Positions 15,004-22,104 of a DNA stretch of 23,585 nucleotides are shown here, piece by piece. Below the pieces are notes generated by a model. It ran no database searches. It saw only the letters and a list, made by a program, of their open reading frames with translations, and had not been told where the DNA came from. The DNA is taken from assembly GCA_964612465.1 (NCBI GenBank), contig CAZTDF010000048.1, positions 1 through 23,585 of the forward strand, in the 5' to 3' direction. Origin of the DNA: JAFGPJ01 sp964612465. GTDB lineage: Bacteria; Planctomycetota; Phycisphaerae; Sedimentisphaerales; Anaerobacaceae. A program made the position numbers and the translations under genes. Every line of letters starts with the position of its first letter. The stretch's first letter is position 1.

Positions 15004-16436
15004 AAGGCGCCGGCCTGGCCGATATGTCCTTTATAACCGATAAAATACAGGAACCTCTCGTATGTGAATACCGGGATCCATAGCGTCTGTGCCTGGTCCC
15101 GAAGCCCATTGTAGCGGTTGAGCCGTTGTAGCGAGGCGTTGTATACATCCATTGCCCTTGGGTCTATGTCCAGTTCGTCAAGGGTCGGTCTTTGGAGAAC
15201 TTGCGGCTGCTTGCCGAGTACGAGGAAGTCCGTGTCAATGGAGATGGCGTTGTCAACTTTGCCGCCCCATTTTTCGATTAGTGTTTTTATCTTGTCGGCG
15301 CCGTTGTAATCAATCATTCCATCATTATCGAGGTCGAAATCACCGGCGATCACAAATACATTTGTCCTGTCGGTGTCCCAAATTAGATTTGCAACAATAT
15401 CTCCCTGCAAGATAGGTTTTTTTAGTTCCGATTGGGTGATTCTTGCTGCTGAATAAGTTTTTGCTACATCGAACACTTCAATTTCGGCTTTTCCCTTGCC
15501 GTCCTCCGGGATAGATGTACCTCGGTCATAAACTGTAAGTGTTAATCCTTGATAAACGTGATCATCGATGCCGATATTCAGATGAACTACCTGGGCCTGG
15601 TCGTCAATTAATATTATATGTCCATCGGGCTCATAAGCGAGCACTTCACGGTTTGGCCCCGGCTCAATCTTGCTTAGCTTTTCCTTTTCGCTCTTCAGGT
15701 CATCCTGAGCGATATTCAATTCTTCCCGGGTCTTCAGCAGTTCATCATTTAATGCTTTCAGATCATCACTGGCCTGCTGTAACTGATCCCTGAGAGTTTT
15801 AACCTGCTCGCCCGTTGTTTGTTCCAATAGTGCTGAAAGCTCCTCACGTCTTTGTTTATCCTCAGCAAGCTGCTGTAGTAATGTATCTTTTTCAGCTAAC
15901 AATGTTTGTTCTTTTTCGAAATTGGCTTTGTCCGCGTTTTCAAATCTTGTTTGCAGATCTTCGAGCTGCTTCTGGGTTTCAAGTTTTGCATTTATAGTTT
16001 TGTCCAGCTCTGTTTTTAATCCCCGGACTATTTGGATGAGACCTGTTGTGTTTGGGTCCCCAATAGTAATATGCTCCTTAGCCAGTTCGAGGACGTTCGT
16101 AACTTCCGTATTACTGTTGTTTACTTTGACTTCGGCCGATGTTGGCTCAGCCACTCCGCCTGCGACCAGAGAAACGGTTTTATCAAAATAATCGACCATT
16201 GTACCAAGCCATGTTTTACGTGGTTGTTTTGTTCCTACTATTGTTCCCAATGCCTGGCGTTCTCTGTCAGTGGCTAAATTGTCGATTTCTCGCTGTAGGT
16301 CGGCCTCAGCTGTCCTATACTCTTCAGCTTTGACGTAGTAGATAACCGCAACCGTTGTCGTAGCAATAAAAAGCCCGACAAAGGTTATTAGAGTGTAGAG
16401 CATGGCATTGCTCTGCTTTCTCCTGCGTGCTGGCAT
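15000..16436 (-). CDS. Membrane-anchored coiled-coil protein with BRCT-like C-terminal region
   Basis: A 478-residue protein. A basic start (MPARRRKQ) and one membrane segment (12-34, LYTLITFVGLFIATTTVAVIYYV) make it a type II anchored protein. Residues about 125-260 are Glu/Gln/Lys/Leu-rich heptads (QLEDLQTRFENADKANFEKE and onward), a long coiled coil. A beta-rich region covers about 270-358. Residues 359-408 read as a BRCT-like repeat: NVFVIAGDFD, IKTLIEKWGGKV, then TDFLVLG. Within it, D368-L-D-N-D-G-M-I-D376 resembles an EF-hand calcium loop. I know of similar unnamed proteins in planctomycetes but no function. AAGGAG precedes the ATG, and a consensus promoter lies at 16493-16521. A structural or scaffold role is plausible only as inference. 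Confidence 0.75.
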   Translation of the reverse strand: MPARRRKQSNAMLYTLITFVGLFIATTTVAVIYYVKAEEYRTAEADLQREIDNLATDRERQALGTIVGTKQPRKTWLGTMVDYFDKTVSLVAGGVAEPTSAEVKVNNSNTEVTNVLELAKEHITIGDPNTTGLIQIVRGLKTELDKTINAKLETQKQLEDLQTRFENADKANFEKEQTLLAEKDTLLQQLAEDKQRREELSALLEQTTGEQVKTLRDQLQQASDDLKALNDELLKTREELNIAQDDLKSEKEKLSKIEPGPNREVLAYEPDGHIILIDDQAQVVHLNIGIDDHVYQGLTLTVYDRGTSIPEDGKGKAEIEVFDVAKTYSAARITQSELKKPILQGDIVANLIWDTDRTNVFVIAGDFDLDNDGMIDYNGADKIKTLIEKWGGKVDNAISIDTDFLVLGKQPQVLQRPTLDELDIDPRAMDVYNASLQRLNRYNGLRDQAQTLWIPVFTYERFLYFIGYKGHIGQAGAF

Positions 16437-16492
16437 AATAAAAACTCCTTAGAAATATTGAAAATCACCCTAAAAGCTTGTTTAGATAACAT

Positions 16493-16521
16493 ATTATCGC
16501 CGGAAACGGTATCAAAGTCAA
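16493..16521 (-). promoter_or_regulatory. Promoter of the coiled-coil gene
   Basis: On the minus strand TTGACT (16516-16521), 17-nt spacer, GATAAT (16493-16498). The -35 box begins only a few bases after the T-tract of the upstream HAD-gene terminator. Predicted start near 16486, about 50 nt before the ATG. Confidence 0.7.
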
Positions 16522-16524
16522 CAA

Positions 16525-16549
16525 AAAAAGCCCGCATAGAAGGCTTTTT
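16525..16549 (-). terminator. Intrinsic terminator of the HAD gene
   Basis: AAAAAGCC (16525-16532) pairs with GGCTTTTT (16542-16549) around a 9-nt loop. Read on the minus strand the hairpin ends in a run of seven T's. It lies about 70 nt past the HAD stop codon. The GC part of the stem is only 3 bp. Confidence 0.6.
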
Positions 16550-16617
16550 CAGCAGAATGATTGTTTGGAGATTGTCAGCGTGGATTTTGGGCGTGGCATA
16601 CGATACGAACGAAAGCC

Positions 16618-17301
16618 TCAAAGTCCGTCTAAAAGGGCGGGTAATTGGCTGATTTTGTGTATTATGCATTGTGCTTTAGCTCCGGATTGGGCGGAGATTG
16701 AAGTGTGTATACGTGCCGAACGAATTAGCTGAACGGTTAAAAATCCCAATTTATTCGGCGCGATAAAATCCTTTTTTTCATTATCAGCGATATAAACCAT
16801 ATTTTCCGGCTCTGTCTTGAGGATTTGAATTATTTTTTCGAAGCCGGCCGGCGACGGTTTCCAGAATTCCCTGCCGAGCTGTTCTGTATAGACAATACAC
16901 TTAAAAAATTTCTCGATTCCCAGCGATTGTACTTTCAATTTTTGCCCCGGCAGAAAACCGTCTGTTAGTAAAGCCTGCGTATATTTCACTCCCAGCTCGC
17001 AAAGGATGTCCCTGCTGTCCTGGGGCAGTGTTATCTTCGGAATGTGGTTGCGATAAATATTTACCAGTTCCCCAATACGCTTATCATCATAGCTCATGTC
17101 AAGCTCATCGAGAGCCGCGTTAAAAGTCTTCGTTCGGTTGCCGGCAGTGAATTGTTTCCATAGAGCGCCAAAAACACGCTCGGCAGGTGGTGCCTCAGGC
17201 AGCTCGACGAGAAACTCAGCTACGGCTCTATAGCCACTTTTGCAATACTCGATTTCATCGTAAAGCGTGTCGTCCAAATCAAAAACAACAGTCGTTATCA
17301 T
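16618..17301 (-). CDS. HAD-family hydrolase (pyrimidine nucleotidase/phosphoglycolate phosphatase-like)
   Basis: A 227-residue haloacid dehalogenase-superfamily phosphatase. Motif I is D8-L-D10-D-T (VVFDLDDTLYD), motif II the T in ALLTDG, motif III K in WKPSPAGFEKI, and motif IV the D pair region YIADNEKKDFIAPNKLG. A helical cap at about residues 15-90 makes it a type C1 HAD. I chose ATG 17301, which has GAGG 8 nt upstream and begins directly with the family fold; an earlier ATG at 17346 has no such site. The substrate is a small phosphorylated metabolite or sugar but cannot be named. It is divergent from the UbiA-like gene, raising the possibility of a phosphatase for a prenyl-phosphoribose intermediate, which is only speculation. 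Confidence 0.88.
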   Translation of the reverse strand: MITTVVFDLDDTLYDEIEYCKSGYRAVAEFLVELPEAPPAERVFGALWKQFTAGNRTKTFNAALDELDMSYDDKRIGELVNIYRNHIPKITLPQDSRDILCELGVKYTQALLTDGFLPGQKLKVQSLGIEKFFKCIVYTEQLGREFWKPSPAGFEKIIQILKTEPENMVYIADNEKKDFIAPNKLGFLTVQLIRSARIHTSISAQSGAKAQCIIHKISQLPALLDGL

Positions 17302-17394
17302 AATTCGAGCCTCGTAATTCTCGCCCCATCCTACATAAAATTTCACGATATGCTATGCAGTACGCACTTATTACCATATAATTTTATTTTACGC

Positions 17395-17423
17395 CTTATC
17401 GGCCTGAATGTCGATATTTTCAA
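17395..17423 (-). promoter_or_regulatory. Possible promoter of the HAD gene
   Basis: On the minus strand TTGAAA (17418-17423), 17-nt spacer, GATAAG (17395-17400), about 95 nt upstream of the ATG. The -10 box is imperfect. Confidence 0.3.
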
Positions 17424-17508
17424 TAAGTCAATAGCATCAAATAAACGAATTCCTGTTTTTCTGGGAATTGTAGACTGACTCTGGCGATAAACAGCGAAAG
17501 GTGGTGGT

Positions 17509-18408
17509 ATGAAACTTTTGCAAATAATGCGTCCGAAGCACTGGACCAAGAATGTATTTGTGTTTGCAGCCCTGATATTTGGACAGAAAATTATCGTCCC
17601 TCTTGCTATCGGCAGGGCGATTGGCGCTTTTTTCTGCTTCTGTTTAGCTGCTTCGGCTATTTACATTTTCAATGACATTATTGACCGCAAGGCGGACTGC
17701 CTTCATCCCGAAAAACGCAAACGGCCAATCGCGGCGGGAAGTGTTAGTATTAACTCTGCGGTTGTGGTGTCTGCTCTATGTGCAGCGGCGGCAATCATCG
17801 GTAGTTCCACGCTCGCTCAAAGCTTTGCAACTGTCATCCTGGCATATATTGTGCTGATGATTCTCTATTCGCTCTTGTTCAAGAAAATGATGATTCTGGA
17901 CTGCGTGGTCATATCGATAGGTTTCTGTCTGCGGGCTATCGCCGGGGCAATCGTTGTGGGCGTATTTATCTCGCCCTGGCTGATCATTTGCACCTTTGCC
18001 CTGTGCCTGTTTTTGGCGTTCAGCAAACGCCGGGGCGAAATAATCCTGCTTCGTGAAAACAGCGAATCATTTCGCGAAACGTTGGCCGGCTATACGCCCG
18101 AGTTGCTCGCTCACATGCTTGATGTCACAAGTGGCCTGGCAGTGGTATGTTTTCTGCTATATGCGATGGATGACAGGACACTGAGGATTTTCGGCACGAA
18201 TAATCTTGTTTATACTACGCCGCTGGTTCTGTACTGCATTTTTCGTTTCAGTTTGTTAATACAACAGGGCAGATTCTCTGACCCGCTGCAGCTTATGTAC
18301 AAAGATTTGCCGTTTCAGATCGGCCTTGTTCTTTGGGTTTTATCTTGTATCATAATTATTTACGTCGATAAGCTTGGTATCAGCTTTGGCAATATCCCGG
18401 CTTATTGA
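17509..18408 (+). CDS. UbiA-family prenyltransferase, decaprenyl-phosphate phosphoribosyltransferase-like
   Basis: A 299-residue integral membrane protein with about eight to nine hydrophobic helices. The first Asp-rich motif is N55-D-I-I-D59-R-K-A-D63 followed by HPEKRKRPIAAG. The opening MRPKHWTKNVFVFAALIFG, the middle FSKRRGEIILLRENSESFRETLAGYTPELL and the late FRFSLLIQQGRFSDP are typical of the Rv3806c subgroup. That subgroup moves phosphoribose from PRPP to a polyprenyl phosphate, the first step to decaprenyl-phosphoryl-arabinose. Other UbiA members make quinones, haem O or lipids, so the specificity is inference. AAGGTGG lies about 5 nt before the ATG. It is followed after 11 nt by the pseudouridine synthase gene. 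No DprE1/DprE2 epimerase is in this window. Confidence 0.85.
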   Translation: MKLLQIMRPKHWTKNVFVFAALIFGQKIIVPLAIGRAIGAFFCFCLAASAIYIFNDIIDRKADCLHPEKRKRPIAAGSVSINSAVVVSALCAAAAIIGSSTLAQSFATVILAYIVLMILYSLLFKKMMILDCVVISIGFCLRAIAGAIVVGVFISPWLIICTFALCLFLAFSKRRGEIILLRENSESFRETLAGYTPELLAHMLDVTSGLAVVCFLLYAMDDRTLRIFGTNNLVYTTPLVLYCIFRFSLLIQQGRFSDPLQLMYKDLPFQIGLVLWVLSCIIIIYVDKLGISFGNIPAY

Positions 18409-18419
18409 TTAAGCTTATT

Positions 18420-19139
18420 ATGGCTGAACAAAGATTACAGAAAGTATTGGCGGCGGCGGGTATCGATTCCCGGAGAAAATGCGAGGAACTGATACTCAGC
18501 GGAGAGGTCAGGGTGAACCGCAAAGTGGTGGACGAGCTGCCGGCCTTCGTTGACCCGGACAAAGATATTATCACGGTGTACGGGAAAAAGATTCGTGCTG
18601 CACAGAAGGTCTATTTCCTTTTGAACAAGTCCAAGGGTGTCATCTGCACAAACCGCGATCCCCGGGGAAGGAAAAAGGCAATTGACCTTGTCCACACCAG
18701 TGAGCGTATCTTTTGTGTCGGCAGACTCGATGCCGATACAACGGGCCTGATTATTCTGACCAACGACAGCGAGTTGACGAACAGGCTGACACATCCCAGA
18801 TATGGAATTGCAAAGACCTATGTCGTCAGGATTAATGGTGAGATTTCCGGAGAACAAGTTGAAAAGTTGAAAAAAGGAGTCTGGCTGGCGGAGGGCAAAA
18901 CCGGCAGGGCGTCAGTAAAAATATTAAAACGCAGACATAACGAATCTTCAATTGAAATTACCATCAGACAAGGCCTGAACCGTCAGGTTCGCAGAATGTT
19001 GGCAAACGTCGGCTTGCCTGTTAAATCGCTGACGAGAACGAGCTTCGGCAAGCTTACCGTCCGAGGCCTTGGCGTTGGCAAATTCAGAACATTAACCAGG
19101 GCCGAAGTTGCACACCTGAAGAAGATTACCGCCGACTAA
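18420..19139 (+). CDS. 16S/23S rRNA pseudouridine synthase, RsuA/RluB family
   Basis: A 239-residue RNA-modifying enzyme. An S4 RNA-binding domain occupies about residues 1-50 (RLQKVLAAAGIDSRRKCEEL), followed by the catalytic domain with D104 in GRLDADTTGLIILTND, KTYVV and GLNRQVRRMLANVG. It isomerises a specific uridine in ribosomal RNA to pseudouridine. The RLDxDTTGL form and the S4 domain place it among RsuA/RluB/RluE/RluF, with RluB most likely; the target site cannot be set from sequence. I start at ATG 18420, whose MAEQRLQKVL matches the family; a TTG at 18405 in frame overlaps the UbiA-like stop. No clear Shine-Dalgarno is present, so translation may be coupled to the upstream gene, 11 nt away. 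Confidence 0.93.
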   Translation: MAEQRLQKVLAAAGIDSRRKCEELILSGEVRVNRKVVDELPAFVDPDKDIITVYGKKIRAAQKVYFLLNKSKGVICTNRDPRGRKKAIDLVHTSERIFCVGRLDADTTGLIILTNDSELTNRLTHPRYGIAKTYVVRINGEISGEQVEKLKKGVWLAEGKTGRASVKILKRRHNESSIEITIRQGLNRQVRRMLANVGLPVKSLTRTSFGKLTVRGLGVGKFRTLTRAEVAHLKKITAD

Positions 19140-19179
19140 ACTGTTTTTGAGAGAAAAACGCGCTTGCAGAAACTAACCA

Positions 19180-21456
19180 ATGCCTGACAAACACAGAAAA
19201 AAGGGCAGGAAATCCTCATCGCGTACTAAACAAAACGTCCTGCGGCGCAAAGGCAAAAATCACTTGCCGGCGAAAAAAAACACCGCTTCCTCCAAAAAGA
19301 AAGATAAGCATAAGGGCGGGGAAAAAGTGACGCCGCCTTTAGTGACCGGCCGGCGTCTCTGGCTGTTTCGCATTATTGCGGTTACCGTCATACCAGCTAT
19401 TCTGTTTTTGTTGCTCGAAATTTCCCTGCGTATTGTCGGCTACGGTTTTCCCACAACCATAACCATCAAAGACAAAATTAATGATGAGCCTTGTTACTAT
19501 AACAACACCAAATTTGCATGGCGGTTCTTTCACCCGAACATCGCCCGGACAACCGAGCCGTTTGTTTTTCCTGCTAATAAGTCGGAAGATACCTATCGTA
19601 TCTTTGTAATGGGAGCTTCCGCCGCGGCAGGTACGCCGGATGGAGCGTTTTGTTTCGGACGGATGCTGGAAGTTATGCTGCGCCTGCAGTATCCGAAAGC
19701 GAATTTCGAAGTTATTACCGCCGCGATGCCGGCCATTAATTCTCATGTGGTTCTTGAAATCGCCGACGATTGCACGCAATATCAGGGCGACCTGTTTATC
19801 GTATATCTCGGCAATAACGAAGTGGTCGGTCCCTACGGGGCCGGTACCGTCTTTTCGACGATGAGCTCCAGCATGTCTGCCATCCGCCTGAGGATTGCGC
19901 TTAAAGCTACAAAGCTGGGCCAGCTCGTGACGAATCTGCTGGAATCGGCAGGCGCCGGCAAGGCCCCGAAGATTTGGCGCGGCCTGGAAATGTTTCTCGA
20001 TAAGCAGGTAAGAGCGGAGGACACCAGCCTGGAAATCGTGTACGAGCACTTCCAGAGGAACCTGCAGGATATTCGTCGCCTTGCCTGCGGGAGCGGTATA
20101 AATATAATTTTTTCTACGGTGCCCTGCAACCTGAAAGACAGTCCTCCGTTTGCATCCCTTCACAGGCCGGACATGACGGCTCGCGTAAAAACAAGCTGGG
20201 ACGAGATTTATCAGCAGGGTATTACGCTTGAGGCCGAAGGAAATTACGCCAGGGCGGTTGAGTTGTACCTGAAGGCTGCTAAAATTGATGACAGCTACGC
20301 AGACCTGCAGTTTCGCCTGGGCCGGTGTTATTGGGAAATGGGCAAATATGTGAACGCCCGTACAGTATATAACCTGGCGCGTGAATTGGACACGCTGAGA
20401 TTTCGTGCCGATGCGCGGATTAACGAAATTGTGCGCGACACAGCCGGAAACAGGACCGCAGACGGCATTTACCTGGTGGACACCGTTAAAGTTTTCGAAG
20501 AGAACAGCCCTTACCAGATTCCGGGCGAGGAACTGTTTTATGAGCACGTCCACATGAATATTAAAGGCAATTATCTTTTGGCCGGAGCGATTTTCGAGCA
20601 GGTGGAAAAGATTCTTCCCGAACGGATAAAAAATTACAGGGCAAATGATCGTCCTTTCCCGACCGAGGACGAGTGTGCTCGGGATTTGGCGTACACGGAT
20701 TGGGACCGGTACAACATCGCCGAGAAGGTTCTGAATGATTATATAAAGCAGGCGCCTTTCACGAATCAGCTCTACCACAATCAGCGGGTCAGGCGAATGG
20801 AGCTTCAAATCGATGCTTATAAGGCAGCTATTTCTCCGGAGGTTATTAACCAAGTTGAAGCTCAGTATCGCCGGGCGATTGAGCAAACGCCATCGGACTG
20901 GTGGCTGCATTGGAAGTACGGCCAATTGCTCGAAGATTTGGGCAAAGACAACGCCGCCGCAGCTCAGTATAGAACGGTTCTGAATTTTCTTCCGCATCAT
21001 TATGAAGCTCTGGCTGTGTTAGGTTTATTATGCGGCAAAGGGGGAGATATTGATTCGGCTGTCAGATACAATCTTCAGTCGGTACGAATCTATCCCACTT
21101 TTGCCGAGTCGCATTTCAATTTAGGATTCGCATATCACCTTAAGAAAAATTATGACAAAGCTGTTGAGCATTATTCCAGAACGGTCCAATTAGTGCCGGA
21201 CAGGGCCGAAGCACACAACAATCTGGGTTTAGTGCTGTTCCAGCAGGGCAAGGTCGACAAGACACTGAAAGCGTATCGCAACGGCCTGAAATCCGTGCCG
21301 GACAACCTGGACCTGCATTACAATCTGGGAATCGTTCTGCAGGAACAGGGACAAAGGGGCCAGGCTATCAAAGAGCTTGAGATTGCTTTGCAGATAGATC
21401 CTAATTCCGCAAAGGTGCGTAAAATATTAAGCGCCATTAAAAGAGCGGATAGATAA
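19180..21456 (+). CDS. Membrane-anchored SGNH hydrolase with TPR repeats
   Basis: A 758-residue protein. Residues 1-58 are extremely basic, then one membrane helix (61-82, WLFRIIAVTVIPAILFLLLE). An SGNH/GDSL-type domain follows: block I with S147 in VMGASAAAGTPDG, block III G211-N-N-E214 in VYLGNNEVV, and block V E455-x-x-H458 in YEHVHMN. Between blocks III and V, at about 338-405, sits a TPR-like pair (ARAVELYLKAAKIDDSYADL). A C-terminal TPR array covers about 556-745 (FAESHFNLGFAYHLKKNYDK and similar). SGNH enzymes act as esterases or acyltransferases; this anchored form resembles those handling envelope glycans. It follows the pseudouridine synthase by 40 nt. Its 3' end overlaps the converging DUF5989 gene by 20 bp. 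Proteins of this kind recur next to carbamoyltransferase/SxtJ genes, as here. Confidence 0.85.
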   Translation: MPDKHRKKGRKSSSRTKQNVLRRKGKNHLPAKKNTASSKKKDKHKGGEKVTPPLVTGRRLWLFRIIAVTVIPAILFLLLEISLRIVGYGFPTTITIKDKINDEPCYYNNTKFAWRFFHPNIARTTEPFVFPANKSEDTYRIFVMGASAAAGTPDGAFCFGRMLEVMLRLQYPKANFEVITAAMPAINSHVVLEIADDCTQYQGDLFIVYLGNNEVVGPYGAGTVFSTMSSSMSAIRLRIALKATKLGQLVTNLLESAGAGKAPKIWRGLEMFLDKQVRAEDTSLEIVYEHFQRNLQDIRRLACGSGINIIFSTVPCNLKDSPPFASLHRPDMTARVKTSWDEIYQQGITLEAEGNYARAVELYLKAAKIDDSYADLQFRLGRCYWEMGKYVNARTVYNLARELDTLRFRADARINEIVRDTAGNRTADGIYLVDTVKVFEENSPYQIPGEELFYEHVHMNIKGNYLLAGAIFEQVEKILPERIKNYRANDRPFPTEDECARDLAYTDWDRYNIAEKVLNDYIKQAPFTNQLYHNQRVRRMELQIDAYKAAISPEVINQVEAQYRRAIEQTPSDWWLHWKYGQLLEDLGKDNAAAAQYRTVLNFLPHHYEALAVLGLLCGKGGDIDSAVRYNLQSVRIYPTFAESHFNLGFAYHLKKNYDKAVEHYSRTVQLVPDRAEAHNNLGLVLFQQGKVDKTLKAYRNGLKSVPDNLDLHYNLGIVLQEQGQRGQAIKELEIALQIDPNSAKVRKILSAIKRADR

Positions 21457-21646
21457 ATGGTGCTATTGCAGTTCCGCCAAGCAGTATAATCAAGCTCAAC
21501 AACAGCAGGATAATAAGTATCGGCAACAGCCACCATTTTTTATTGTGTTTGAGAAAAAACCAGAATTCTGCAAGCAGAGATGGACGCTTTTGGCCGGCAA
21601 GTTCATCAAACTTGCGGTTATCTTTCTGTTGAGTATTTTTAGGCAT
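21437..21646 (-). CDS. DUF5989 (SxtK-like) small membrane protein
   Basis: A 69-residue protein with a polar N-terminus and one or two close membrane segments (WWLLPILIILLLLSLIILLGG, about 38-58). The core LLAEFWFFLKHNKKWWLLPI followed by a hydrophobic run and APFIYPLF fits the DUF5989 pattern, the family of saxitoxin-cluster SxtK. Molecular function is unknown in any organism. GGAG lies 8 nt before the ATG, and the gene follows the SxtJ-like gene by 15 nt, so the two are co-transcribed. Its 3' end overlaps the converging SGNH/TPR gene. It is short enough to be missed by automated annotation. Confidence 0.82.
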   Translation of the reverse strand: MPKNTQQKDNRKFDELAGQKRPSLLAEFWFFLKHNKKWWLLPILIILLLLSLIILLGGTAIAPFIYPLF

Positions 21647-21661
21647 CTATGCTCTCCAATT

Positions 21662-22081
21662 TTAGAACTGGTGGAAATAGCGATCGAGACTATCGGGTTG
21701 ACAATGAGTTTGCCAATAACTGCTCGTATCAGGATCAAACTTGCGGTTGAGCGGATCACGGCCTATTAAGCGAAATATAAGCGACAGGGGCGTGATCAGC
21801 AAATAATAGAAAACCGCCATTAATAGAAAACTGATTACGAATCCTATCGGGCTCGTCACTGCCGTTAAGGCCAGATAAAACACCTTTATTAATCTTAGAT
21901 ACAGCCTGCTGCTTAGAAAGATAATAAAACCAAAGACAAATATGGCCGCTGCCCAATAAATCGGCAATCCTTTCATAAAGTAAAGCAACAGCGAGATAGC
22001 GGTTGTTGCAATCAAGGCAGCAAAACCAAAGCCGCGTAGTTGCTTCCGATCAGGGTGCCAGTTTATTTCAATTAACGACAT
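21662..22081 (-). CDS. SxtJ-like membrane protein
   Basis: A 139-residue protein with about four hydrophobic stretches (roughly 18-36, 40-57, 70-82 and 83-105) and a polar tail. The start (EINWHPDRKQLRGFG), the central VFYLALTAVTSPIGFVISF and the tail LIFRLIGRDPLNRKFDPDTS with SYW match what I know of the SxtJ family. Its role is unknown; in saxitoxin clusters it lies beside the carbamoyltransferase sxtI. Here too it follows a carbamoyltransferase by 23 nt and precedes DUF5989. The ATG is preceded by GGAG at 9 nt. The conserved trio suggests the small proteins form a membrane partner for the carbamoyltransferase; that is inference. Confidence 0.85.
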   Translation of the reverse strand: MSLIEINWHPDRKQLRGFGFAALIATTAISLLLYFMKGLPIYWAAAIFVFGFIIFLSSRLYLRLIKVFYLALTAVTSPIGFVISFLLMAVFYYLLITPLSLIFRLIGRDPLNRKFDPDTSSYWQTHCQPDSLDRYFHQF

Positions 22082-22104
22082 ATCATACTACTCCGAGATA
22101 TAAA

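Noticed and set aside
19339..21000. A 553-codon open frame on the minus strand opposite the SGNH/TPR gene
   Set aside because: It mirrors a gene with clear SGNH and TPR motifs. Its translation shows no domain, and it has no start context or operon partner.
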